In this document: positions 20,701-27,899 of the stretch, piece by piece
Numbering within the stretch: position 1 is the first letter of the stretch
Layout of the letters: every line of letters starts with the position of its first letter
Assembly (NCBI GenBank): GCA_012934845.2
Contig: WNNJ02001354.1
Location: 51,448-115,447 of the forward strand
Reading direction: 5' to 3'
From: Pomphorhynchus laevis
Lineage: Eukaryota; Acanthocephala; Palaeacanthocephala; Echinorhynchida; Pomphorhynchidae
Length of the DNA stretch: 64,000 nt
Position numbers and translations under genes: made by a program
Notes under the pieces: generated by a model
What the model saw: only the letters and a program-made list of their open reading frames with translations
Database searches by the model: none
What the model was told of the DNA's origin: nothing

Positions 20701-23333
20701 TGTTGTAACAGTCAGGCCAAAAGAATTAAACGAAAGTATTATAAAATGTAATAAAAATGTATTAAAGGGATTAAAACATTAGTTGTATTGCATAGGAATA
20801 TGTCGACTTTAAAATCGGCATTTTTCAGAGTCGACATTTTTGTTATGCATTTAGTCATAACAAAAATGACTAAATAAATGACTAATTATTGAATTTTTTT
20901 GTTTATTTCATAGATGTTAAGGAAGAAAATGTTTCGCTCATTTTTGATAAAAATCAAACCGGGACAGCACCCAGTAATTAATGTCATTATTACAATATTA
21001 TAATTTTAGTATAATATTATCATATAATATTATAATATTGTAATATTATAATGTTATATTATCAGTTTGATATGAAAGAATTATGTTACAACGACATCGA
21101 CGGTACTAGATATTTAGTAAACGTATGATGGAATTAGCTAAATGAAAGCTCCTCAACGATTACCGTCCATACATCTGGTACGGTTTGCTGAACATGGCCA
21201 AACTGATAAATCACCGGGTAGCAATGAGTAGACTAAAGTCGAAACGCCCCATTGGGACTAGGCGTTTGTAAAAGGCGCATTCCTGGTAAAGCTTCTCTAA
21301 GAAGTTTAAAAAATCATTACGTTTTAGTCCTTTTTCTTGTTCGTGTGGTAAAATAAAAGTTGAAATAAATTCTTTCAGATAAATTCTTCCAGATCTAAAC
21401 GTTTATCATTCATATGGAAAGTCACTATTTATCATTTAATTAATAATTATAATGTTATAAATATGTTGTAGAAATTTCGGGAATGCAAATATATTATCTA
21501 TTGTATAGATGCAAAGATATTGTATGCATTTTCGTTTTGGATATTTCGTGTTGTAAGATAAAAGTTGAAATAAATTCTTTCAGATAAGTTCTTCCAGATC
21601 TAAACGTTTATCATTCATATGGGAAGTCACTATTTATCATTTAATTAATAATTATAATGTTATAAATATGTTGTAGTAGTTTCTGTAATTCTAATATATT
21701 ATCTAATGTATGGATGCAAAGATATTGTATGCATTATCGTTTTGGATATTTCGTGTTGTAAAATAAAAGTTGAAATAAATTCTTTCAGATAAATTCTTCC
21801 AGATCTAAACGTTTATCATTCATATGGAAAGTCACTATTTATCATTTAATTAATAATTATAATGTTATAAATATGTTGTAGAAATTTCGGGAATGCAAAT
21901 ATATTATCTAATGTATAGATGCAAAGATATTGTATGCATTTTCGTTTTGGATATTTCGTGTTGTAAGATAAAAGTTGAAATAAATTTTTTTTAGATAAGT
22001 TCTTCCAGATCTAAACGTTTATCATTCATATGGGAAGTCACTATTTATCATTTAATAAATAATTCTAATGTTATATAAATGTTGTAGTAGTTTCTGTAAT
22101 TCTAATATATTATATCATGTATGGATGCAAAGATATTGTATGCCTTATTGTTTTGGATATTTCGTGTTGTAAAATATAAGTTGAAATAAATTCTTTCAGA
22201 TAAATTCTTTCAGATCTTAATGTTTATCATTTATATGGAAAGTCACTATTTATCATTTAATTAATAATTCTAATGTTATATAAATGTTGTAGTAATTTTG
22301 GTAATTCTAATATATTATATAATGTATGGATGCAAATATATTGTTTGCATTATCGTTTTGGATATTTCGTGTTGTAAAATAAAAGTTGAAATATATTCAT
22401 TCAGATAAATTCTTCCAGATCTAAAGTTTAAGTTGTGTAGCTACAGGGTCACACTGATGAGACTTCCCTGTAGCGATTAGTATAATAGGGTCAAAACGCC
22501 CTCATTAAGGCGTTTGAACACGTTTCTAATACTGTTAGCCCATTTATTGTTTGCCCATTTATTGTGTTGTGAATGAAAGTTATAACATGATTCTTTCAGA
22601 TTAATAAATTCCACTTTTTGAAAGTTAACTTACTTGCTGTATGGTTTACATTATACTGTTTTAGCTCATATTTTGCATTTTCTTATTTTAACTAAATGTT
22701 AAATTATTAAGTATTTTATAATTAAATAACTTAAAATAATAAATTAGATTTAAAATTATTTTTTAAAATTATATATTTTGGTAATTTTTATTAAATATAG
22801 ATTACATTTAAAGTTTTAAAATTTTATTATTAATTAATTATTAAATTATCAATTAATATTAATAATTAAAATTATTGATTGATAACCAAAGCTATTAATA
22901 TTTCAAACTATTAATTAATCGTTTTAATATTAACAAATTTAAATTAATTAAATTAATTAAACAATTAAATTAATCAATGACATTATTTTGCAAAACGTTC
23001 TATTACTTTTCTAAATACAGATTAGGTTGTTTGATTCAAATTTATAATTTTATTGTTATACTCTTTAAAAAGATAAATATTATTATAATAATTCCAGATT
23101 ATTTGTTCGTAATGATTAGTTAAGAGTGATTTACTAAAATTTCGATTAAAATTAATTAACATCTCCTCTGTTCAATTTTCAATCTACATTAAACTCAAGC
23201 ATTGAAACATTTTTATTTAGATAGACAAATTGTGACTAAGCATCTTTCATGTTGTGGAACGAAATCAGCTCCGGAAGAAAATAAGCTATTTATCAACTTA
23301 CTTGATGATCTTTCATGTAAATTCGCCTCGTAA
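8742..23333 (+). CDS. DHRS12: DHRS12-like short-chain dehydrogenase/reductase (10 coding exons)
   Basis: Joined exons 8742-8797, 8843-8976, 10727-10809, 14043-14141, 14195-14273, 14361-14422, 14472-14591, 20155-20236, 20286-20426 and 23221-23333 give 969 nt, that is 322 aa plus stop, all with GT-AG introns and consistent phase. The length matches vertebrate DHRS12 (about 317 aa) and the order of conserved blocks is the same. The SDR hallmarks are visible: TGANSGIG at residues 46-53 (NAD(P) binding), NNAG at 126-129, catalytic Ser 175/176 in ITVSS, and Tyr204/Lys208 in YAQNK. The family motif MHPGW is at 230-234. The substrate is unknown for the family. An AATAAA at 23421 lies 88 nt after the stop. 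Introns hold a Merlin transposon, PLE ends, palindromic repeats and the 206-bp array. The chosen ATG aligns with the human start (FFSKGLIEYT resembles WFAKGLREYT). Confidence 0.92.
8843..8976 (+). CDS. DHRS12: DHRS12 exon 2
   Basis: Acceptor TTACAG, donor AAAG/GTATGC, ending in phase 1. Carries the Rossmann glycine motif TGANSGIG and the helix ETALALAEK. Confidence 0.9.
10727..10809 (+). CDS. DHRS12: DHRS12 exon 3
   Basis: Acceptor CTTTTCAAAG, donor GGG/GTATAT. Encodes AKIHLICRNQARGQVALEQ, matching the vertebrate HLVCRDQ block with its cofactor-selecting Arg. Too short to stand out as an open frame on its own. Confidence 0.9.
10985..11090 (+). mobile_element. PLE-family 3' terminal fragment
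   Basis: Shares GACTTTTATTTTAAATTTCA and AAAATACGTAGATTCAGTTA with the copies at 16.1, 18.6 and 62.1 kb. Truncated on its 5' side, it lies in a DHRS12 intron. Confidence 0.5.
11975..12090. repeat. Partial short repeat with permuted hammerhead-like motif
   Basis: A diverged relative of the 6.4-kb and 6.9-kb short repeats (GGTGGACCTCATTAGC, then GTTTCACGTTTCGGTC). On the minus strand GACCGAAAC and CTAATGAGGTC flank a short insert, so that GACC/GGTC could form stem II. Confidence 0.4.
12113..12393. mobile_element. Palindromic MITE-like element
   Basis: Two arms of about 100 bp are inverted copies: ATTAGATTTATTGAAAGACT at 12111 against the complement ending CTTGCAATAAATCTAAAT near 12389. They run inward to GGTAGGG...GCTACC and GGTAGC...CCCTACC about 70 bp apart. 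There is no coding content. It lies within the third DHRS12 intron. Confidence 0.6.
14043..14141 (+). CDS. DHRS12: DHRS12 exon 4
   Basis: Acceptor ATTTTTAAG, donor CTG/GTACTA, phase 0 at both ends. Encodes VLHILDMSHPSKIYEFVKIF and then GQPLHIL, the beta4/helix region before the NNAG motif. Confidence 0.9.
14195..14273 (+). CDS. DHRS12: DHRS12 exon 5
   Basis: Acceptor CATTTAAAG. Encodes VNNAGCMVQQRSIVDGVESN and the conserved N-x-L-G segment. It follows a 53-nt intron. Confidence 0.9.
14361..14422 (+). CDS. DHRS12: DHRS12 exon 6
   Basis: Acceptor AAATTTTAG, donor GTG/GTATGG. Encodes VYILTKELLPTLLKEEDPRV, matching VYILTTGLIPVLEKEHDPRV in vertebrates. Confidence 0.9.
14472..14591 (+). CDS. DHRS12: DHRS12 exon 7 (catalytic Ser-Tyr-Lys)
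   Basis: Acceptor TTCGTATAG after a 49-nt intron. Holds ITVSSAGM and the YAQNKRQQ catalytic helix. Donor CAA/GTAAAA opens a 5.6-kb intron that contains the Merlin transposon. Confidence 0.9.
14865..15080. mobile_element. Palindromic repeat with hammerhead-like cores in both arms, copy 1
   Basis: The left arm begins TAAAGAATTATTGGAGCTGG and the right arm ends with its complement near 15050. The centre folds as AAATTTAC...GTAAATTT. Each arm, read outward from the centre, contains CTGAAGATGC(T/C)AACAGAG GTTAGCGAAA, that is CUGAAGA, a 6-bp GCUAAC/GUUAGC stem with AGAG loop, then GAAA. A second copy with the same 20 bp right flank is at 58446-58676. It lies in the long DHRS12 intron. Confidence 0.6.
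16108..16365 (+). mobile_element. PLE-family 3' terminal fragment
   Basis: Begins GCAGTTCCTCCTGATAACC and ends ACGTAGACCCAGTTAGCTGA. The body matches 18.5-18.69, 38.5-38.7 and 62.07-62.24 kb. It is 5'-truncated, as expected for a target-primed retroelement, and the Merlin transposon follows 40 bp downstream. Confidence 0.6.
16396..16403. repeat. Merlin target-site duplication, left
   Basis: AATCTAGG, paired with AATCTATG at 18217-18224. One mismatch in eight suggests a moderately old insertion. Confidence 0.7.
16430..17200 (+). repeat. Tandem amplification of the Merlin 5' end (4 units)
   Basis: Four head-to-tail units of about 180-200 bp, each with GGGGAAATAATTAACTTGTG, a copy of the transposase start codon region (CCCAGATGACAGC), the first 50 or so codons and ATGTCGTGG. 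The first three are cut before the rest of the transposase and only the fourth continues into the full gene. The third has a short internal duplication (GCGTTTTTCAAGCG). Confidence 0.8.
17067..17960 (+). pseudogene. Merlin transposase, one in-frame stop
   Basis: From ATG 17067 the frame runs about 297 codons with a single internal TGA at 17475-17477 and ends at 17960. The N-terminal part has the Merlin CC-x-C zinc cluster (CCHCNDNM, residues about 35-42) and DGFVWKY. The catalytic block shows the first Asp in CQIDESLF, the third acidic residue in HTQHIESYWAKMK, but Asn in IHSNEWKSY where active relatives have Asp. With the stop and this substitution the enzyme should be inactive. Family assignment rests on the order of these motifs, and length is normal for Merlin. 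Confidence 0.8.
18040..18210 (+). repeat. 28-bp tandem repeats at Merlin 3' end
   Basis: About six copies of a unit built around TTGCTGGGGGAAATAATAAA followed by CTTGTGTAG. The inner part is the inverted-repeat sequence, so each unit reproduces a likely transposase-binding site. The final unit merges into the terminal inverted repeat. Confidence 0.8.
18217..18224. repeat. Merlin target-site duplication, right
   Basis: AATCTATG directly abuts the CTTGATCC end of the element. Confidence 0.7.
18226..18690 (+). mobile_element. PLE-family 3' end, longest plus-strand copy
   Basis: Starts in sequence corresponding to the end of the RT-like frame (ATCAACACAATAATATAAAG also codes INQHNNI in the copy at 39.9 kb), then a 3' UTR with a 10-bp hairpin CTGCTATGTT...AACATAGCAG (18412-18456) and the common terminus near 18690. 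Merlin sits immediately upstream and may have inserted at its edge. Confidence 0.6.
18698..18806. mobile_element. Small palindromic MITE-like unit
   Basis: Arms TCATTTTCAGCAAATTGTGA and, inverted, TCATAATTTGCTGAAAATGA enclose GACGTCAGG...CCTGACGTC and AGCTGAAAG...CATCAGCTC. It is about 110 bp with no coding content and lies between two PLE ends in the DHRS12 intron. Confidence 0.5.
18830..19140 (+). mobile_element. PLE-family 3' terminal fragment, rearranged
   Basis: Begins GTAACATAGCAGTTCCTCCT like the neighbouring copy and ends AAAATACGTAGATTCACC. The middle has expanded into several inverted AATTCTTACC/GGTAAGAATT pieces. Confidence 0.5.
19141..20154. other. Intronic sequence, no features seen
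   Basis: AT-rich DHRS12 intron sequence without recognisable coding or repeat content. Confidence 0.4.
20155..20236 (+). CDS. DHRS12: DHRS12 exon 8
   Basis: Acceptor AACTAATAG. Encodes VVMMEEFALGYPQIFFATMH followed by PGWSDTE. Ends in phase 1. Confidence 0.9.
20286..20426 (+). CDS. DHRS12: DHRS12 exon 9
   Basis: Acceptor TTCTTTTAAAG after a 49-nt intron. Encodes AVKSSMPGFYKVMHGMLRTP then QGADTVIWL and GQFFQ, the C-terminal SDR block. Confidence 0.9.
20914..20981 (+). other. Possible alternative last exon of DHRS12
   Basis: A good acceptor (GTTTATTTCATAG) precedes a phase-compatible frame encoding DVKEENVSLIFDKNQTGTAP, then Ser-Asn and a TAA. It would replace the conserved exon at 23221 and give a shorter C-terminus. 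Only splice-site quality and phase support it, and no homology does. It may be chance. Confidence 0.25.
21175..21295 (+). ncRNA. Decayed hammerhead-ribozyme repeat, family B
   Basis: Matches the intact motif at 63655-63730: GGCCAAACTGATAAATC in place of the CUGAUGAG core, a long stem-II arm (GCAATGAGTAGACTAAAGTC), intact CGAAACGCC, a closing GGCGT and GCGCATTCC. The core has lost required bases (GATAAA for GATGAG), so it is probably inactive. Confidence 0.55.
21340..22440 (+). repeat. 206-bp tandem array, about six copies
   Basis: Units start GTGTTGTAAAATAAAAGTTG at about 21344, 21550, 21755, 21960, 22166 and 22373, a period of 203-207 bp. All have TTCTTCCAGATCTAAA and TCATTTAATTAATAATT, and alternate units share variants (TTTCGGGAATGC against TTTCTGTAATTC), so a two-unit 410-bp block was duplicated. 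The array lies between two family-B hammerhead relics, the layout expected for retrozyme-like repeats. It is in the last DHRS12 intron. Confidence 0.75.
22440..22535 (+). ncRNA. Decayed hammerhead-ribozyme repeat, family B
   Basis: GGGTCACACTGATGAGACTT keeps the CUGAUGAG half, and stem III ACGCC...GGCGT is intact. The GAAA half reads CAAAAC and stem I is weak, so self-cleavage is doubtful. GCTACAGGG/CCCTGTAGC can pair around the core. Confidence 0.55.
23221..23333 (+). CDS. DHRS12: DHRS12 exon 10 (last coding exon)
   Basis: Acceptor TTTTTATTTAG. Encodes DRQIVTKHL (vertebrate DRKPVSTHL), then APEENKLFINLLDDL, ending TAA at 23331-23333. Confidence 0.88.
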
Positions 23334-23979
23334 ATTTTGTTTACATTTTATTTTTGTTGCTTATTTTCTGTATATTGAAAAATAATACTGGTATCTTAAA
23401 TATATATTGTATTATTTAAAAATAAAAATTACAATTACATTTTAAAATATTAAACTGTAAGTTAATGACTTTATGAAGTAATGTATTGTTATTTTATTTT
23501 AAAGAAAGTAGATCGGGATCAGAAATTTCACTGATTATTAGACTGCAGAAACATATGTCTTTCTTATTTAAAAAGTATCTTATGGTTGTTTTATTCATTT
23601 CTTTCTTGGTTGAGTTTGTCAGATACAAAAACCGAATCCAATATCAATCAGAGCTATTCTGCAAAAGTAAAATAGTTTATTTTTTATAACTTAAATATAT
23701 TTTTCAATATCTCAAAACGAGAGTAATACCCTTCCGCGTGAATTATTTTAAGATAATTTTGAGATAGTTTTGAGATATTCATAAAATAAGTTACCCGATA
23801 TACAAGATACCTACGCTGGCATTTGCCAGTGCTTTTGCTAATGATCCTATTTGATGAAGCCGTAGTGCTGGTTTAGCACTCTATGATGTAACTAGATGTG
23901 TCCTAGTACCTCATACACATGATTCGTTTCTTGCCGACTGCTAGTCCTCCTCTGCATCCAGCAGCGGGGGGATCTGGCA

Positions 23980-24021
23980 CTGATGAGTCATTGTGATGAC
24001 GAAACGGTATCAAATACTGTT
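23980..24021 (+). ncRNA. Candidate hammerhead ribozyme between DHRS12 and GTF3C6
   Basis: CTGATGAG, a 4-bp stem II (GTCA/TGAC), GAAA, then a 7-bp stem III (ACGGTAT/ATACTGT with one G-U, loop CAA) and U at the cleavage position. Stem I is poor: only GAT/ATC can pair, across an internal loop. It sits in a locally GC-rich 230-bp island (about 23800-24045). It may be a relic or may need a longer-range stem I. Confidence 0.45.
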
Positions 24022-24146
24022 ATCGTAGTTCTTCCGCGTCCGGCTTAAAATATTTTTAAATACATCTATTAAATAATATATTTTTAATTAATTACTTTGA
24101 AACAATTATTATAAACTAGCGAAACAAACAGTGCAGTATTAAGTTG

Positions 24147-24455
24147 TTAACGAGGTGATTTAGATTTAAAGTGAATCTGTTCAAGATCGAGTGTATTTCT
24201 AACAAGTCCGAGAAACTCAAGGCCAGGGTTTTGATCAGGTAGAATATTCATTAATATTGGAGTACCCAACGGCATATGATAACGTCCTTCGAAATGAGTA
24301 TCATTCAGCTGCACTATCGGACGGTCAGTATGCGCATTTAATATATACCCCTTGCTGATTTCACTAAGCAATTGGGTGTCAGATATCGTTTCATCAACAT
24401 TGACCATGACAAAAACATCCTCATCGCTGTCTTCATCAGTATTAGTTGTGGTCAT
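24147..24455 (-). CDS. GTF3C6: TFIIIC subunit 6 homologue (GTF3C6-like)
   Basis: Single exon, 102 aa, ATG at 24455, stop at 24147. The order acidic N-terminus (residues 1-16), VFVMVNVDETISDTQL, then TDRPIVQLNDTHFEGRYHMP and LGT matches the TFIIIC_sub6 beta-barrel (human VLVELSGIIDSDF, TERPILQV, FAGEYEDTLGT). TFIIIC binds the A and B boxes of tRNA genes in the nucleus and recruits TFIIIB for Pol III. Human GTF3C6 is longer (about 213 aa), and only the barrel is kept here. An acceptor-like GTCTTTTAG ends 6 nt before the ATG. It is convergent with DHRS12, whose stop is 0.8 kb away. Confidence 0.75.
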   Translation of the reverse strand: MTTTNTDEDSDEDVFVMVNVDETISDTQLLSEISKGYILNAHTDRPIVQLNDTHFEGRYHMPLGTPILMNILPDQNPGLEFLGLVRNTLDLEQIHFKSKSPR

Positions 24456-25140
24456 TTTAATCTAAAAGACACTATCTTCAGTGAGTGCTTGAGAGCATGC
24501 AAATTACATATTGGTTATTATTTTTGAAATTTATAGGATATTTAAAAAAGTAGTTTTGAATTATTTGTCTATATCATTTAAAACTATTCAAAGAATAAAA
24601 TATAAAGTTGTATACAATATATCAAAACAAAATTGCAAATAAATCATAACAAACTCAATATAATAATATTAATATTATAATAATGATAATAATATAATAA
24701 TGAAGTCATAATAAATAATGATTAATGAAGATAATTTATTTGGCAACTTTGCCTCTCGGCAATGTGCTTCACAAAATAAATAAATATACATATATCAAGT
24801 ATAAGTCACAATCAATCAAATATTCGATGTTTATTATTAGCGAAATTTATCGATATCGTTTAAGCTGATCTTTGAAAGTTAGGGACATGCAAAAATATAA
24901 AGTAGGGAACACCAAGGTTTAAAACAGTAAATACAGCGGCATGTCGATGTTCGATTATGAACGGGAATGCGAATACTGCAAAAGTTGTCGTGGTAACCGT
25001 GGATAGAAACTTTTCAGGTTAGCGGCCTCTTTATCGAATGTGGATTTTTTCAATTGGTCTGAGTGAAGGCTGGGGTAAAATAGTATTCTGTATCTAAACA
25101 AGATGCCTTGCAACGAAAGTGCTCTAGATTCTTGATAGAT
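24456..25140. other. Intergenic, AT-rich, no gene seen
   Basis: Upstream flank of the GTF3C6-like gene, with AT-rich simple stretches (AATAATATTAATATTATAAT near 24662). Nothing else is recognisable. Confidence 0.4.
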
Positions 25141-27098
25141 TCAGGAGTTTACGGAAGGTGAAGGAGCTTACTCAGATGCAATAATAAAGGAAATATTCCC
25201 AACAGCGCTGCTACTACTACCGTAGATGAGCACTTATACGACACACCAACTACTCGTTTCACCAACCGCCATAGGCAAGAGTCAATTTGATTCAAGTTCG
25301 CCGACGATAAGTCAGGCCAGAAAGCCTGGAGGCCATATTTAATTATCGATTTGAGCAACGTGCTAAAATATTAGATTGCACCATCGAAGGATAAATAACC
25401 TAAATTTGAAGCAGCGGCAGTATTAATAACGATTTTTGTGGATTTGATGTGGAGATGTGCTGTAAAATACAATCTGGATGTGAGTAGAATTTCAAGGTAT
25501 TCGTATGCGATGCAAAATTCCAAAGCCTGATTATCGATATGTAGAGAGTTACAACGTCGAAGTGGACCACCTTTCCGAAATTTCACAACTTTCGACTTTG
25601 TTATATTGACAACAAGATCATTGTCTAGGCAGTAGCGAGATAACTTATTTAGACAACGTTGCAACTGAAATTTATCGTTGACGAGAATGAATAGATCGAC
25701 GGCGTAAAGTACTGTCGTTATTTGAATAGATGACTCATGAAGTGTAATTGGTAAAAGGATCGCCCTGTAGAACACTGCGATTGGCACAAAATTGTTTTGG
25801 TAAGTTTAGGCCGTCATATACTACTGGATTATTCGGCTGCAACACTGAGAGAATGATCATTTTAAATCGACAATAAACACTTTTGTTGATTGTAAATTTG
25901 CTATATAAAACGTGGCAAGTAACGGAGTCAAATGCTTTCTTTAAATCTTTAAATATAGCATAGAGAGGGCTTTTTAGAATAAAACATTCTTGAACTTTGT
26001 TCCGAACTACTTTAACTGCCTCTGTAGTTGAGCATTTGGCTCTAAAGCCGAATTGGTCAGGTGAAAAAGCGCTCGAAAACGAACCAGTCGCAAGTACATA
26101 ACGTACATAAGAAACTTACATGCATCATTAAATAGAGCTATGCCACGATAAGAATCCATGGTCCGCATTTTCCTTTGTATAAAATTTTAATCATGTCACT
26201 TTTCCACGAATATGGTAACGCATATCAATATAGAATATAATTGAATAGATGGACTAAATAATTAGCTAGTAAAGCAAATGTCGACTTTATATGCTCGACA
26301 CAGTAATATAATAGCCAGCGGCTTTATGCTTTCATCGCCGATAAAGATCTATCGATCTCGGTTATTGTGAATGCAGCGTTTATAGGGTTACAATTATCAG
26401 GAAAATGATACATGGGAACATAAGATGAGATAACTGAGATGTTCAAGGAGATAGAATGTCTTAACACCAAAGTGAAGTGCAACATCCACTCTGAATCCGA
26501 CAAAGGAATTAAAGGAGCCGTTTCAGCTTTACTAAGAAGTGTTCGCTTCTCCTCATCTAACAGTTTTGATTAACGAAAAGCGTGGATATGATGAAAATAC
26601 ACTTTACGAAATTTAACGTAGTCATCTCTAGTAGTCAAGTCAAATCGTACTTTTTTGTTGAGTAAAATTAAATGACGCTGAAGGTTCCTAAACTAGAGAG
26701 ATTTTAAATGTCATTTTTCACTTCTAGTTTAAAATTTGACATTTCGCTAGCTGACAAAAGTGAAGACATTAAACAAGAAATACTATCGCTCAGCTGACCC
26801 GAAAGAATAAGATCGAAGGATTGCTTGTTCATGTCCTATTTGACGAAGGTATGTCGAATTATTTGCTACAACGAATAGGCATGGTGGGAGGTTGAATATT
26901 CTCTACACAGTCAAACGAACACGATACCGGCTTGTACTTCCGCACAAGGGACCATTTAGAGGCAAGTTCTAAATGCATGTTACAAATACGAGCATTGGTA
27001 AATGAGATATCTATGCAGCTCTTACAATTCCAAGCTTCATATGACCATTTTTCTTCGAGTACGTGTAAATCAAGCTGTATGGAAAAATAATATAACAA
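25141..27098 (-). mobile_element. Degraded APE-type non-LTR retrotransposon (Jockey/R1-like)
   Basis: Minus-strand remnants in LINE order: the C-terminal part of the endonuclease (SCIDISFTNARICN, about 27020-26975), palm pieces around KAFDSVT (about 25940), the RT motif C region with YAVDLFILVNDKF where YADD is expected, NDLVVNITKSKVVKFRKGG (25371-25787), and the post-RT segment KYGLQAFWPDLSSANLNQID (25149-25358). The frames are separated by several stops and shifts, and Ala-Val-Asp replaces the catalytic Ala-Asp-Asp. It is old and non-functional. Confidence 0.75.
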
Positions 27099-27282
27099 TG
27101 ATAATTATTTTTTTAGAAGAAGATTTTTTATACACAATATAAGGTTACCCGCAAATGGGTCCGAAATTTAAACAAACAATGATAATTTAAACAAACAATG
27201 ATAATTATAATAATGATAATGATATTATTATTTTTAATTTTTTTCTGTCTTTATTTTCTTTTTGCCCTATACCGACAGGTAA

Positions 27283-27813
27283 ATGAGGCTAAATAAACAA
27301 CTAATAATTACTACCATTATATTATTGCATATCATGTCACAATGGGGATCACCCCTCGATCAGGCACGACTCAATCTGATACATAATCGGAAGGACACTC
27401 ACCGTAGTTTGCGACAATGTATCGATCGAATCGATGCTAAATCCCGTCGACGGCAACATTCTTTTGAGCATGCAACCACGACAATTGACCCAAACGCATG
27501 GTTGGACATAGCATGCTATGAATTCTACGACGGCCCTTCGGAGCGAGCTCTATTCAACAACTGCGTTTTGAACGCATTCGATCCGTCGAACCTCAGCTGA
27601 TCCACAACATCTTGCTTCGAATACAACGAGCATCAGAAGTATAAAAAAATACAAAGAGAGCGTCTCGTGGAGCGAGAGAGCAAATTTATCCCCGATCGTA
27701 CTCTCCTGTTTAGGCGGGGAGGTAAAGTATGCTTGGGGATTTTAAAACGGTTCGCGGATAAGCTCGCTGCAAAGAATAGCAACACATGTGAAGACGAGAT
27801 AATATGCCTATGA
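27283..27813 (+). CDS. Small secreted protein gene with an in-frame UGA
   Basis: ATG at 27283 gives 105 aa to a TGA at 27598-27600. The same frame then continues 70 codons with clear coding character to a second TGA at 27811-27813 (about 176 aa in all). Residues 1-23 (MRLNKQLIITTIILLHIMSQ...) are a signal peptide. There are three Cys before the first TGA and four after (TSC, KVC, NTC, IIC). The second part has FIPDRTLLFRRGGKVCLGIL. Local GC content is much higher than in the flanks. A pyrimidine-rich acceptor (TTTGCCCTATACCGACAG) ends 4 nt before the ATG. UGA may be selenocysteine, programmed readthrough, or a simple nonsense mutation. Family not recognised. Confidence 0.55.
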
Positions 27814-27860
27814 GAGACAATCGGACTTCAACTTGCGCGTTGCATGTTGATGTGCGTTGG

Positions 27861-27888
27861 CGGCCCGCGTTCAGCGAAGAACGGGCCG
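27861..27888 (+). other. GC-rich hairpin downstream of the secreted-protein frame
   Basis: CGGCCC/GGGCCG and GTTC/GAAC pair around an AGCGAA loop with a two-base bulge, 48 nt after the second TGA. It could be a 3' UTR structure. It lacks an obvious SECIS quartet with apical AA, so I do not call it a SECIS. Confidence 0.4.
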
Positions 27889-27899
27889 GCGTTTGATAG

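Noticed and set aside
27861-27888. Hairpin as a SECIS element for the in-frame UGA
   Set aside because: No AUGA/GA quartet at the right distance and no apical AA on the 5' side, so selenocysteine is left as an open option only.
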